Positions 1-12,578 of a DNA stretch of 64,000 bases are shown in pieces. The stretch spans positions 2,077,913 to 2,141,912 of the forward strand of contig FN649743.1 in the NCBI GenBank assembly GCA_000310025.1, given 5' to 3'. Position 1 is the first letter of the stretch, and each line of letters begins with the position of its first letter. The DNA is from Ectocarpus siliculosus (lineage: Eukaryota; Sar; Phaeophyceae; Ectocarpales; Ectocarpaceae). A model generated the notes under the pieces. It was given only the letters and a program-made list of their open reading frames with translations, did not search any database and was not told where the DNA came from. The position numbers and the translations under genes are program-made.

Positions 1-1837
1 GGGGGCGCCGCGCGGGGGAGGCGAGCGGCGAGCTCCGGCGGCAACCCGGCGGCGGCGGGCACCGGGGGCGGGGGCAGGCGCGGAAAGGGCGGCGGCGGCG
101 CCGGGGCGGCGCAAGGAGAAGCCGCCGAAGAGGGAGAAGGTAGAGGGAAGCAGGACGAGGAAAGAGGGAGCGGCGGCGGTGCGGGCTACGTGTACCCGGC
201 TCTCAGCAGGCAGTCGACCCCCCGGGGGGAGCCCCTGTGCTGCAAGCGCCTGGCGCAGGTGCCGCTGAGCCAGGTGATGGTGGTGAGGGCCGGGGTGGTG
301 ACGCTCTGCGCCGAAGGGTTGCTAAAGCTCTGGGCGCGGCCGACGATGCCGCCGCCGCTGCCGCCGCTGCAGATGGACGGGGCAGACTTTGGGAGAGGAA
401 AGGTACATTGACGGTGACGGAGGGGGGGAATACGGGGTATTTTTACAGCCGATGGCAATTTTGTTGACGGTGGTGAGAAGAGCCGGATGCGTGAGTAACG
501 GGTACACTGCGTTGTCTTTTTCTATTCAAAGACTTTTTCTCAGAAAGTAAACATAACCTCACGGAAAGACTACCCGTTCGAGATATAACCTCAGTCAGTT
601 TTTTTTTCCTTCTTGAACCTGTTCATGCAGATGCAAGCAACGCAAAGTGTGGAGATTGATTGAGCTTGTAGAAGCGATGTGATGTGATGCGATGCGATGC
701 GATGCGATGCGATGCGATGCGATGCGACAGATAAGCGTCGCACGTCCTCGCTTCGGGTAGAAGCTGCGGGGGTGCGGGTCTCACTTCCCACCTTTGGCAC
801 TCTTATGCTGACAACGGCAGCAACCACCACCAGTTGTTGCCCCCGTCATATCCGGTTAATATACCTCGGTTCGACAAGAGGCGTATCGTGAATACGCCCG
901 ACGCACGCGTCAAACTCCCTGCCCCACCCCCGCCCGCCCTGGTGCCACTTCACCTTGCCTCCCTCAGGGAGACGACAGCGGTAGCGGCGGCACGAGCGCG
1001 GCAATGGACGGCCAGCAGGAAGAAGCAGGCACTGCGTCGCCGTCGCTCGAGTCTTCATCCCTCCGCAGCAGCCCCTCCTACCGCGGCAAGACCGTCGCCG
1101 CCTCTGTTGGCGGCGGGGGCGGCGGCGGCACCGCCGCCGCCGCCGCTGCCGTCCGAAACGCCACCTCTTCTTCGGCCCCTGGCGCTAGCGCTAGCGCTGG
1201 CGCCGCAACTACTACTACCGCGGTGGCTGAAGCAACGGCGGCCGGCCTCTCGGTGGTCGGAGTAGACCCGTCCTCTGGCGGGGGGAGCAAGAACGACCCT
1301 TCTTCCCGGGGGGGCAAGAACGCCAACGCGGCGGTGGTGTCCCCCTTGCAGCCCGCCGCCCTAGACGCGCTGATCAACACCGAGATCCTCACCCCTCGGG
1401 CGGACGGCGGCGGCGGCGGCGGCGGCGGCGGGGGAGCGACGGGGACAGGCGGGCCCGCCAACGGCAAGAAGAAGGGCTTCTTCGCCAAGGTCATCTTCTC
1501 CAAGAGCTCCGCCGGTCGAAATGGCGGTGGCGGCGGTACCGGCGGCGGCGGAAGCGGGGCAGGGTCGCGGCAGTACAACAACAACGACGACAACGGCGGG
1601 TTCTCCGCCTTATCGGCAGCCAACGCCAAGGGAAGAGACCCTTCCGAGCTGAAGGGGCGGAAGGCGGCATCCCCGCCCGACACCAGGGGAGGAAGCAGCG
1701 CCGTCGCCGCTTCCGATGGCGGCGAGGTGGCCGGGTCCGCCGCCGCTGCTGGCGGACGAGGGACACGTGGCGGCGGCGGCGGTGGCGGCGGTGCGAGAAG
1801 AGGTGGCAGCAGCGGCACGCGTAGGCTAGCGCGCTAG
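1..1837 (+). CDS. C-terminal part of a WD40-like protein (5' end outside window)
   Basis: Two exons, 1..402 and 968..1837, joined in phase 0 across a GTACAT donor and a CCTCCCTCAG acceptor; stop TAG at 1835-1837. The first exon is open from base 1, so the gene starts to the left. After a Gly/Ala/Arg-rich stretch, about 30 residues (around 240-345) read like the last blade of a WD40 propeller, ending in GLLKLWARP where the family has a G-x-V/L-K-x-W-D pattern. The second exon is very rich in Gly, Ala and Ser, with one ordered-looking patch (KKGFFAKVIFSKSS near 1465). WD40 propellers are protein-binding scaffolds; the partner cannot be guessed here. The WD40 call rests on one partial repeat. 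The second exon is supported mainly by the phase match. Confidence 0.5.
676..727. repeat. (GATGC)n microsatellite
   Basis: About nine pentanucleotide units GATGC, with GATGT variants at the left edge, inside the intron of the WD40-like gene. Confidence 0.95.
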
Positions 1838-3994
1838 GAGCATATACTGATTGGTTGTGGGCTGGGTCCAGGAGGGATTTGGCAGAGGATAGGCGTCGAG
1901 TTTTTCCTTTGCCCCGGGCTTGCTGTAGCGGGATGCTCGAAACTGTAGTCGTGGCGCTAGCTCCATGCGGAAGCGGCGTATACTGTCAGCAATATACATA
2001 AGTTTGCCATCACACGGGATGGCAGGTACAATGCTTTTTCTTTTTACGTTAGTTAGTCGACATCGTGCTACAGTACATGCTGGAATGCCAGCCGAGATCC
2101 GCCAACGTATAGTTGTGCAGGGCGCATTTTCACCTACTGCTGTCTTGTTGCAGTCGAGGGCGTACAAGCTGCTTCTCCTTGCTTTTCATCCATTGTCGGC
2201 ATACCCCTCGCGTGCCTTGGTTTTTCATTCTCTTGGTGGTGTTTTTTTCGTGTTCCACACGTGGGTGGCCGGCCTCTCTGTGCGTCGTTACGATGTGTTG
2301 TTTTTCCGGTTATAATTGTAAAGCTGTGCAGTGCAATTGTTTTTCGTCTTGCGTCTCTACGATCTCTTGGTGATACTAGTGTGTGGTTAGGCTAGGCTTT
2401 CTCTGCTGCTGTCGCGGGACGAGATTTCGATAATTTTTCGTGTTCCTTGGGTAGGTGAACCTTCGGTCGGGCACTCTTTTTTAACGAAAAGCATGGATGG
2501 CATCCCAAACATATATTTCTGCGTCTTGGTTTACGTGCTCGTGGCAAACGCTCGTCACAAAAATAATCGACCTTAGGTTGGGTGGGTGTGGGTGAGCCAA
2601 CACTTCTGCTGTGGTGCCCGTCTGGTTGTGCTGACGTAGCTCCTTAGGAGCCGTTGGTCTCTCTCAATAGCGATGTGTTGCGTTGTGCTCCAAGGTAAGT
2701 TCGGCCAACGACGGTTGTTTCCTTTGATAGGACTACTGTAATTTTCATCCAGCGGGCTAGCGTGCTAAATACTCACTTTTTGCGCGCGTGAAAGTTCGGA
2801 ACGTTTTTTAGTCCTATCGAAAGGAAGGTGTTACGATATCACGGTGCCTTAGCCCAGCAATGTTGCGGTATGTAGTTGCCAGTTGGGAAGCTGCGGCCCG
2901 CCCTGAAGCAGAAGTTTGGTGCGATCCTTCCGTCGAATGTTCCACCACACTCCCTCGCTGTTTTTGCACGCGAAGGTTGAGTCGTACGTGTGGTGGTATT
3001 ATATATATGCATGTTTTTTTCAAGTACAAGTAGTGGTGGTGATACACATTTATTTGCCTCTTTGGGTGTGGTGCAGTCTATAAGGCAAGCGCCTCTTGCC
3101 GCTCACAAGGAAAAAGAACGTCTGATACATTGTACTTGCTGGGCGAAAAGTAATTTCTGTTTCAAAACGCCGTTTATTGTGTGTGTGTGTGTGTTTTTTT
3201 TTTCTTGGTCTGCGCCAGAAGAAGCGTTCGGTAACTCGGGCCCTTTCACACAGACCAGACGGCTCCTTCGAGAGAACCACCGCCACCTTTGTATGTACAA
3301 GTATTCGTAGTCTTATCCGAACCAGCCGAGGCTCCTGCTGCTGCAGCTGCTGCTGTGTTGCTCCCATGGTGCCACTCCGACAGCAGAAGCTCGCATAAAC
3401 GAACAATGCAGTCCTCCCTGCCCATACATTACGAGGACATGTGGTCTCACAGGTGAAAGGTGGGTGAGACGTTTGGACTAAAATGTTTTTGTGTGTGTAT
3501 TATTTTTCCTAATAATCTACCCCGCAGTCCCAACTCAAAAGGGAATTAAGAATGTCGCGGGAAGATAGAGATGAACAGCAAAGATGACAACGGTGGATTC
3601 GCGACACCACCACAAGCGGACGCGATGAGGAGAGAGCCCTTCCTTTTGTCGAGGTAGACGACGCGAATGACGATCGGTGTTGGACGCGATCGACTACAGT
3701 TTCTTCTGTGTACTGCAGTACTTTGGAACCAGTCTGGTAAGCAGGCTCCGCTTCGACGTCTCTGCGCCGGCCTTCATGAGCACCAATCTTCACAGCATCA
3801 CGGCTTTTCATAGAGTGTCCGCCTGTGGAATCTCTCGGTAAACCAGGTATGCCCTACAAGGGAGGGCAGGGCAGTAAAATACCGTCCTCAACCACTATCG
3901 GCACGTTCACCTCCCTTTCTCAGCAGGATCATGACAACCTGAGAGCAGCCCTCTCGAAAGCGGGGGACATGATGCGAGGAGATCAATGTGGGTA
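1838..3994. other. Intergenic / 3' UTR, no gene seen
   Basis: About 2.1 kb between the WD40-like gene and a MITE. It is T-rich, with GT-rich tracts (for example 3179-3200). None of the short ORFs looks like a known protein or has matching splice sites. Part of it is probably the 3' UTR of the upstream gene. Confidence 0.5.
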
Positions 3995-4211
3995 CCGTAT
4001 ATGACACAAGATAACACACCCCCTTGGCCGATTTTCAAAGCTCGATTTCTCAACAGCAGGAAGAGTCACAGCGCCGAAACCGGCGGCGTTGGAACCGTCT
4101 CGTCGAGAGCTGTTCGAAAACGTATTGTTTCATTTATTCATCCTCTTCGTCGTGGAGTAATCGAGCTTTGAAAATCGGTCCAGGGGGTGTGTTATCTTGT
4201 GTCATATACGG
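3995..4211. mobile_element. MITE with 53-bp terminal inverted repeats, TA target site (copy 1)
   Basis: A 217-bp element starting CCGTATATGACACAAG and ending with its reverse complement. The 53-bp inverted ends differ at about two positions. It is flanked by TA on both sides (3993-3994 and 4212-4213), as expected for Tc1/mariner-type insertion. The core of about 110 bp is not palindromic and has no transposase, so it is a non-autonomous element. A near-identical copy of the same length is at 62670-62886. Confidence 0.9.
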
Positions 4212-4213
4212 TA

Positions 4214-5035
4214 AATACCTCTACTACGTACGGTACGCCGCCACCTACACCCACAGATGCGTTCCCTTGTGGCATCATGATGAGCGAAGAAGGACCGATC
4301 GCTCAAAGGGTCCCTGGGAGGAGTTAGGCCTCTTCGTCGGCTGCGGTTCTAGGAGCGCTAGCTAGGGGTGGCGAAGAACGTACGCTGGGTTTGGCAGATA
4401 TGATCTGATTGCGGGTGGATCATGTATTTAGTTACGCTTCGTATTATAGACCCCCCCGTCTTCTCGGTGATGTTTTTTTTCATGCACGGCACCCCCACAC
4501 GTCGTGACTTGTCGTCACCCGTGCTCCTTTTATCACACAATTGCAACCCAGCTCTGCTGCAATCGAATTCCCACTGCTAGACCACCACACCCACCAACAC
4601 ACCGGGAGAGAGGTTTGGTCTTGTCCAGGGCTCTGAAGAGGGTGAGTAGTGCGCCAGAGTTCTCGTCACCACGACAAGATACCAGAGAAGTGGTGTGCTG
4701 TGTCCGGTGCATACATGGCCTTGCGGCGTGTACAAGTATGTGTGCGGCGTTCCGGTGTGTGTAAAAGGTGTCGCCGTCGGCAAGCCAGCATCAACAGCAG
4801 CAGCAGCTTAGCGCTCCCTGTCGATGCCGAGTTGCTGCAACCTAGCCTGTCCTGCCCCGCATGCTTGGGTTCCTGCCATGTCCCTGCTGTACCAACCCAG
4901 GTTCTGTATTGTGTGCATATCCAGCATCATCCATCCGTCACGCACCAAGGTGACACCCGAAGTTCGTATTGCGTGCTGCATATATTCCAGGAGGCGCGTT
5001 GTTCCCGAAGCTAACTAGAAGCAGCCCGAGACAAC
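4214..5035. other. Intergenic / 5' region of the carrier gene
   Basis: About 820 bp with no recognisable gene. The last part probably holds the promoter and 5' UTR of the mitochondrial carrier that starts at 5036. No TATA box was evident. Confidence 0.4.
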
Positions 5036-8000
5036 ATGTCGAAGAAAAGCTCGAACCCGGTGGTGTCCCTGACTTCGGGATGCATCGCCGGAGCCGTGGA
5101 AGCCATGTGTGTGTGGCCGCTTGAATACGTCAAGGCAAGTGATGACCACTTGCACGAGTAGTAGTCCAGATAGCAAATTGCTGAGAAAAAAACGTGTTGG
5201 TGTGGTGTTGTGGTTGTCGACTCGTTACATGTAAACATCACATATATACACTGTAATAGCATCACCATGGTCTGTCATCTGTTTTGTAACGACAACATAC
5301 ACCGGGCGCAGCATTTTTGTGCATAAACGGACGTGTGCGCAGGCAGACATCAGTGATCGACGACTCGTTCGGTTAATATTACTTGTAATGCTTCTTGTTG
5401 GATTATCTTCGTTTTTGCCCGAAAGAAATTGCATTTGAATAATCCTCGAACTTGTACAGCAGTGCGCACCGCCGAAGCGTTTCGAGGCAGCAACCAGCGA
5501 TTTGTGCCCAACTTTATACTGCTGCTGCTGCTGTGGCGTTCGAGCGCGATGCACGGGTTCCAGCATATGTAGAGGAAAGAACGACACAATCGGTCATTTT
5601 TTTTTTTCCTTGTTCGAAGTTTGCTCGCGTTTACCTGTGTGGCAGCACACACACACGTACTGCGACATAAAAAACTACAGCAGCAGTAGGTAGACCAAGG
5701 CTTTAAAATGTCGAAAGTGCATCTGTACAGCGTAGATAAACATAGTGCACCGGTATCGTACATGCTGTGATGTTATGTAAGCATTGCACCACCACCGTAC
5801 ACGGAGAACTATGCATACAAGCTAAGTGAAAGTTGTTTATTCGCATGTATGCTCAGGACAGAGTAAAAAAGCATTGTTTGAGGACCGCTCCTGCACGGTG
5901 TGTGCAGGTTTTGCTCCTACCGAGTGCAGTTGTGCTAATGGCCTACTGTAGACGTAACTTCTGGAGGGAGATTTGTAATGCCGCTTGCAATGAAGCGGCG
6001 GCGGTGAAAGCTACACAGACACCTGCGGACGGATGAATTACTCCGCATGGTTGGCTTATTTGGGATGGCGGAGGAACAAAGTGACAATCAGCCCATCAGT
6101 CCGACTTGATGGTGGTGCTATGCATACTAGCGATAGCTGCTGCCGTATAACAGCAGGATGATGCGTGGTCGTACAGAGTATCCCGTGTCTCTCGGCTTGC
6201 CCACGTGCCTTCCACGCTACCTTGACTAACATATACTTCGACTGTACCAATTTTCCTTCCCAAGTAGGCAAAATTGTGTATTTACCTTTGTCCGAGCGTT
6301 GCGGCGCATGCCCGCTAAATTCGCAAGACACATCCTGCTTCCGCCCGTGCCAACACGTCCTCATCTTGTTGCTGGGATCGATCGAATCGCGCGTTTTTTT
6401 TTATGCTTCATGGTTGGCTTGGGCTGATGTGCTGCTGCTTCTCTTCCTGCTGCTGCTGCTGCTTCTCCTCCTGCTGCTGCTGCTCCTGCTCGCGTTGCGT
6501 GGCTCGGTGTCACTGCTCCTGGTGTACTGGGCTATCCTACTGCAACAGACCCAGCTCCAGCTTGCGGTGAGTACGATGACCCTGCGGAGTTGTCCTTGTG
6601 TTTGCTGTAGATGCGCGGGTGACTCGGTGTTTCAGCACTAGGACGGAAGGGAGGGGGGGGGTGTCGTACGCCTGTGATTGTGTTGCAGTATCCCCGCATT
6701 CCTGCCCCTTGCGGTTAGCGCCGACGTTGTTTTCGACGCCGTCTCTATTTCGTTTGTCTTCCTTGCCTCGCCGCCCCACACGATACCAACACCACTACCA
6801 CTACCAACAACAACAACAATAACAAACATCAACGTGTTTCTTATATCGGTAGACTTGTTTGAGTGCTGTATTAACTTGAGGAGAGGAGACAATGCCCGTA
6901 CCAGGGCGCGGCGTCAAGAGGGAGTGCTTGCGTGCCAGCACAGCAATCAACAAGGACCCCCGTGTATCATCATGGCACTATTATAGTAGTCTCTACCATC
7001 TGCGCAGCACAAAAACGTGCGGCAGGCATGTCCAACGAACAAATATCCGGACACCCACGAACACTCCGTACCACCTCCTTTTGCCCTTCCCTCTCGCGGC
7101 CCTCATGACGCGGCTCGTGTCCACAGGACAAGCTGCCGGCGGGCCAGAAGCCCAAGTACACCGGGGTGGTGAGCGGGCTCACGTACACCGTGCGGACAAC
7201 GGGGTTCTTCTCGCTCTACCGAGGGCTGGCGCCGACCCTCCTGGGCTCGATGCCCAAGGCCGGCATCCGGTTCGGGGGTAACTCGGAGCTCAAGAAGGTT
7301 TGTTAGTTAGCCTCTTCCCCGCTCTTTGCGACGCGCGTCGGCTGCGGTCATCGTTGAGCAATACCCTCGTCACGTTTAGCGCCGCAGACGCGACGGCAGC
7401 CGGGCGCCGTCGGGGTGTATTTACCGGATGGTTGTGGTGGGGACTGGTCAAGGGGAAAACGCGACTTATGTACATATGTATATATATATTCGCGTCCTCC
7501 TCTTGGAAGCCGTTATCTTTGGCGGTTTTCATGTTCTGCAGTGTGTCAACCGGACCAGCGTCCAGATTCTGGCGAGCGTAAGACGGGCTCTTCATGACTT
7601 CCGAACAGCAGGTCCAGCGCCAACATTCAAGAGTACTCCGCCTTAATTTTTGTCTCACCTTGCAAGGCCAAAAGAGCGTCGATTTGTTGGCGGAATCAAC
7701 ATTTACCGCTAGCCTGTCAGGTGCTGGAGGTTGAGCGAGGAAAACCTCAGGGAGCTCAGCCAAAAAGGGTCCAGTTGCATCATTTTAGTACCATGGTTTA
7801 AACTCGAAACCATGTTGTCTTGTGCTCCCACCCGTACGTACGGCGGTTCCCGCGTCGTTGCCGTGTTTTTCACGCCCGGTGGTGCACCGACAACCTGTGT
7901 CACGATGACGACGACGACAACGACCGCCGCGCAGATCCTCGCGGGCAAGGAGAACAAGAAGCTCTCCTCCGGGGAGCAGTTCCTGGCGGGCTTCGGGGCG

Positions 8001-9087
8001 GGGGTGCTGGAGGCCATCTTCGCGGTGACGCCCATCGAGACCGTAAAGACGAAGGCGATCCAGACCAACGCCCCCTTCATGCAGGGGGTCAGGACCATCC
8101 TCAAGAACGAGGGGCCCGCCGGACTGTACCAGGGTGTGTGGGCTACCATCGCCAAGCAGGGCTCCAACCAGGTGCGTGCGTGTTTTGGGTGTGTTTGGGT
8201 CGGTTGGTGCCTTGTGGAGGGGTGCGGGAGTTTAGGCGGAAGGCAGGGGTAGTGCGGTTGGTGTTGTTGCGGTTGTCCTCGATGCTGATGTCGTTATGGT
8301 GTTGTTGTATTTTCCTTCTCCTTATCGGTGCATGTTTCGGACTTAGATGGGCGTGTTCCACGATTGTGACGGATGAGTTGTACGGGACTGCTGTGACCTT
8401 TCACGCTGTCCCCGCTTCTGGTCGGCCCAACTCTCAAACCCTGCTTGGAATACTTGCGCTGTTGCGCACGCTCATGGGAGGGAATGGCACCTCACGCCCC
8501 ACTCACTGTCTGGTTGGCAAGCAATATGCCCCGCTCACCGCTTGCTGTTGCCCACGGGCCGCATGAGCTCACGTGCCGTGTTCATCATGCAAGAGTTGTG
8601 TTTTTTTTAGTCAACAAATGGGGGTGAATGTTAATGTTTTTTAACATCTCGGGCCGCTGCGGAGTTTTTTTTTTTTGTGCCGAGAGGGTTTTTCTTTGAG
8701 CGGCTTAATCAACATCTACAATCCTGACATTTTTCTCCGTCCACGCCACCCTCGACGCCCCCTCCCTTCGTCGGTGCAACATAGGGGCTCCGATTCATGT
8801 GGTTCAACAAGTACAAGGGGATCGTCAGCGACGACGGAGCGCGACCGCTGTCTGACATCGAGAACCTCTTGGGCGGCATGTCCGCCGGCTGCTTCAGCAC
8901 GCTGGGAAACAACCCTTTCGACGTGGTGAAGACGAGGATGCAGGGGGTCGACGCGGCCAAGTACAAGAGCACGGTCGACTGCTTCAGACAGGTGCTGTGC
9001 GAGACCGTTTTTTTTTTTTTTTCCCGGGTCGGTCGTTTGTGGTTTCTCCTGTCGTGTACTCTCTACGCCCGTCATGAGTCCCCTGCA

Positions 9088-9119
<32 letters not shown>

Positions 9120-9666
9120 CTCTCTCTCCGCTCTCTCTCTCTCTGTGTTTGTATCCGTATCTTTATGATTCTATCTATCCGTCTCTCTCTTCTCCTGTAC
9201 TCGCTCTTCCTCTTTTTCTCTCTTTGGAGTCTTCGAATTTTGCCGTGCAGTCGTGCCATGCCCCAACCTCTCGTGACCGTTAGGTTTCCATCACCATCGC
9301 CAACTTGTTTGTTTCCCTCGTCGAAGCTTTAGCATCAGATTCTCCGAACATCCGGTATGATTTCTCGCCGCGAGCACCTCCTGGCCCCGCCGCGTTCACG
9401 AATGAGCAAACAGCCTGCGTTCACCTTGTCCAGTGTGCAGGAGACGGTCTCCGACGCTTCCTCACCCCCCCCGCCCCCCGCCCCCCTGAAACGGCAAAAT
9501 GACACCGACATTTGAACAGATTATCAAGGACGAGGGCGCAAAGGGCTTGTACAAGGGGGTCGTGCCCCGGCTGGGACGAGTTGTCCCCGGGCAGGGTATC
9601 ATCTTCATGTCCTACGAGCGAATCCAGACGTTCGTTGCGGGGATAGTCGAGGGGCCAAAGAAATAA
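5036..9666 (+). CDS. Mitochondrial tricarboxylate (citrate) carrier, SLC25A1/CTP-like
   Basis: Six exons: 5036..5134, 6549..6566, 7127..7297, 7935..8171, 8785..8991 and 9520..9666. All junctions are phase 0. The 292-residue product has the usual length for a mitochondrial carrier. The three family repeats are visible, each with its Px[D/E]xx[K/R] signature: WPLEYVK (exon 1), TPIETVKTK (exon 4) and NPFDVVKTR (exon 5). Exon 3 holds the stretch typical of citrate carriers (YTGVVSGLTYTVRTTG, then LYRGLAPTLLGSMPKAGIRF). Members sit in the inner mitochondrial membrane and exchange citrate or isocitrate for malate or another tricarboxylate. The start was chosen because the first helix begins directly after a short MSKKSSNP leader. 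Oddities are an 18-nt second exon and a GC-AG first intron. The citrate assignment rests on motif resemblance; the exact substrate is untested. Confidence 0.9.
5135..6548 (+). other. Carrier intron 1 with GC-AG borders
   Basis: The exon ends GTCAAG and the intron starts GCAAGT, the standard form of the minor GC donor class. No GT donor near that point keeps PLEYVK in phase with the microexon. CTG-rich tracts (6425-6490) precede the acceptor. Confidence 0.75.
6549..6566 (+). other. 18-nt microexon of the citrate carrier
   Basis: Preceded by CTACTGCAACAG and followed by GTGAGT. It encodes TQLQLA and supplies the residues needed directly after PLEYVK of exon 1; the family reads PxEYVKTQLQL at this point. 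Both flanking exons are phase 0, and skipping the exon would lose exactly six residues without shifting frame. Confidence 0.85.
9094..9210. repeat. CT-rich microsatellite in carrier intron 5
   Basis: Near-continuous TCTC repeats with short interruptions between 9094 and about 9145, then more loosely to 9210. Confidence 0.9.
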
Positions 9667-12578
9667 GAACCGAATCAGTAACACCATCGTGCCTTCTGTT
9701 TTTGGTCAGGACCAGTGTAGCCAGCACACAAGCTAGCAGCTTTTATTAGCGTAGTTTTGGGGAGTTGTTCTGTTTTTGTGGGGTAGTATTGTTGGTTGTC
9801 GCTTCTTTTGGCTAGGCGGGATTTTCTTTCGGCGGCGGCCACCCTCTTGCCGATGCTTTCGATTGGTTGCCGGGGTTGATTTTTGTTTTTCCGCCGGCGA
9901 GAAGGAGCACCTAGGTCTTGTGTTTTCATCGTCGAAACAATGCTGCTGTTGGCGATTGACCCGCGGGGACAGACGTCGTTGAGCGCGCGAAATGACGCGC
10001 AGACGAGGCCACCCTTTTACTTGCGAGAGGTTTTCGTTGCAAGCTGTATCTCCCTCCAGTCGAAATCTACCCATGTGTATGTATCGCCTCCAAGGCTCTG
10101 CTCGAGAGCCTGCTAATAGGATGCGTCAAAATAAGCCTTGTTTGTGGGGGCAAACGCAGAAAGTATATGGTGGCGTGGCTCGGGTTTTCGAGTGTCTGGG
10201 CGGGGGAGGGGGGGCAGGCACAGCTTGAACTTGGGGTATGAGCGCGTTTTTCCATCGCTCAATGTAAGGTTGTAGCTCTGAAGAGCAGCTTGACCGAAAT
10301 GAGACGATGCGGTGATTGTGCCATGCACCAGCCACGGTGCGGCCAACGTACAACGAGTTTTTTTTGTTGATTTTGCTACCCCTTGGTGTGCACCGTAGTT
10401 CCCGACGGACGGCTGCTGCCTGAAGATATGGTATGCTGTGTCTCGGCGTTTGGTGAAAAGCGTCGTGTATCACGCAGACTCGGTATATTGTAGCCAGGGA
10501 ACGGCGGTGCCACATGATGTGCACCACAATTGTGGGTGCGCGTCCCCTGCGCACCAGCTTAGTGTGCGCACACGGTAGGAACGACGTGGGAAATGCAAAG
10601 GAAATCAGGTGTAACCATAAACAGGCTTGCTTCTCTGCCAACACAGCGCCCTTGACCGCCCTTCATAGCACCGGTGCTCAAGAGGTGCTCAAGAGGTGCT
10701 CAAGAGGAACACAGGTGCACCGAGGAGAGCGGGTTTTGGGGCGGTAGGGGGGGCATGTGCACCGGCATTTGAGCGCTCGGCGTTGCTGATGCATCGTCGG
10801 GTTTCATGTTTTGTGTGTGTTATTTTTGTTTTTTTCTACTCACAAGGGGTTGTGGTCTCTCGTTCGTTGTGTTTTTCTCTCTCCTACTTGGCAACAACCA
10901 GCTGGGCCAAACGAACTCTAGCATAATAAATGCCGTGTGTGTGCATGAGGCTGGAACAAAGCAGGATTTGTTTTGGAGTGCCGGGCATATCAAGGGGTCG
11001 TTCGTGCTGTGCCTGAGCGTTACGGTGTGCTTGCTCCTTTTAGGCCGTTTCCCTTTTTTTCTTACCGTCAAGTTCTGCGTCACACAGCCCACACAGCGAG
11101 CGGCAGACATTTTTCAGTGGTCGTCGAATCGCCAAGAGGCATGGCCCACCCATCTACGAGGCAATGCTGCTACCCTGACCGGATCATATACGACGCGCTT
11201 TTCTCATGGTTTTCTTGATGCCCCTCGGCGTCAAGTACCGTGCTTCATCGTCGAGGCAACGTCCTGTCAGCATCGGTTTTGATAGATCGATGTTGGGGAG
11301 GACAGGGATCTCGTCTCGAGCGCAGGTTATTCAGCAGCAAGCAGCAGCAGTACTTGCTGCATCTCACATGTATGTGACGTTTATGGGTCAAGTGTTTTTC
11401 AACCACGTGCCGTCCAAATCTTTGATCGCCGGCCCATACACACCATGTTGCATCGTGTGCTGAAAAGGTATAGGTGGCAGAAAACGCGACCTGGATTTGC
11501 TGCGAGGATTATTCCCTGCGGACGCCTCGCCGCCCGATGGAGCCGAGACGTGAAGGACTATACGGCTGTACGGCTGTACGTGGTCGAACAAAGGTGGCCA
11601 TGGTGAGTATCGAATGAAGATGGCCACGGTGAATGCATGCTGCCAATAGGCCACTGCACGAAGAGCCTTTCTCCCGCAACCCCGCGTTGCGCACCGCTAC
11701 GGTGGTGTAGGGCCATCAGAGAAGCAACCGCCACATGGGGTCGGGGTTTGCACTGGCGCGCCTGCTAAATATTTTCGTCCATGATTGAACTTTCCCGTTT
11801 TCTTCTGAGCGCCACGGAAAGGTGTAGGGCAGCAACACCTTCGCCGTCATCAACCGCAAATGTCACCTTGATTCCGGCCAAGATCTTTTCAACTTGAGAG
11901 GAGTCCTACAAAGCGATGTAGAAGAGGGTTTGATGTGCGTCTTCGTTGCGGTCCATCTCACTCAAAGATCTATGTACTTTTAGTTGTTGCATCTGTGCGA
12001 TCATGAATAAAAGAGCGGCTAAATCTGCTGCTACCTAGGTCGTCGGTGCCATTTCTGTTAGGGGAGGCACTGAGTGTATCTGACCTCTGCACAAAGACCC
12101 CAGGCGGGGAACGAGGAGCGCGGTGGGTGCAGGGTGGGCTTGTCTAGACCGCTTGTTGTCTACTGCTGTGTTGAACATTTGAGAAGTTGAGACGCGGCGC
12201 AACCGGGGGGACCCGTGGAATGAAAACCGGGGCACAGGACTCGACGTCCCACTCCAGCGCCGCCGCCACTCTGCAACAAGACAAGAGCAAGAGCAAGCAC
12301 AGCAAGTCCACCACTGAGCTCGAACTTTCACCCTGTACCCTGCACGAGTAGGGCATGCTCTAGGCCACGTTCTCTGGTTCCAAGATTCACGACTAACATT
12401 TTCGTGCCCTTCAGTCCGGTGGACCTAGCCGAAGAACTGAACCTCACAGGTGGAAGAGTAAGAACAACCGACAGCAGCAGCTGCAAGGAGAGGAGTCTAC
12501 GCAGTGACCTTCTCCGCTGCAGCACCTACCATCAGCCCAGAAGGCGCTATCTTCGCGTGGAGAGCCAACCCCACTCCG
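9667..12578. other. Intergenic, no gene recognised
   Basis: About 2.9 kb between the carrier and the EDR2_C gene. It holds the 3' UTR of the carrier, a short tandem repeat at 10672-10706 (three 11-bp units GGTGCTCAAGA) and CAG-rich bits near 11335-11350. ORFs here have no family resemblance. The end may hold untranslated exon sequence of the next gene, since a good GTAAGA donor lies near 12460. Confidence 0.45.

Noticed and set aside
1078-1818. 246-codon minus-strand ORF, Pro/Ala-rich
   Set aside because: It is the antisense shadow of the GC-rich exon on the + strand; Pro runs mirror Gly codons.
4577-4783. Short ORFs upstream of the citrate carrier
   Set aside because: No alternative start or signal peptide joins in phase with exon 1, and the carrier is complete without them.
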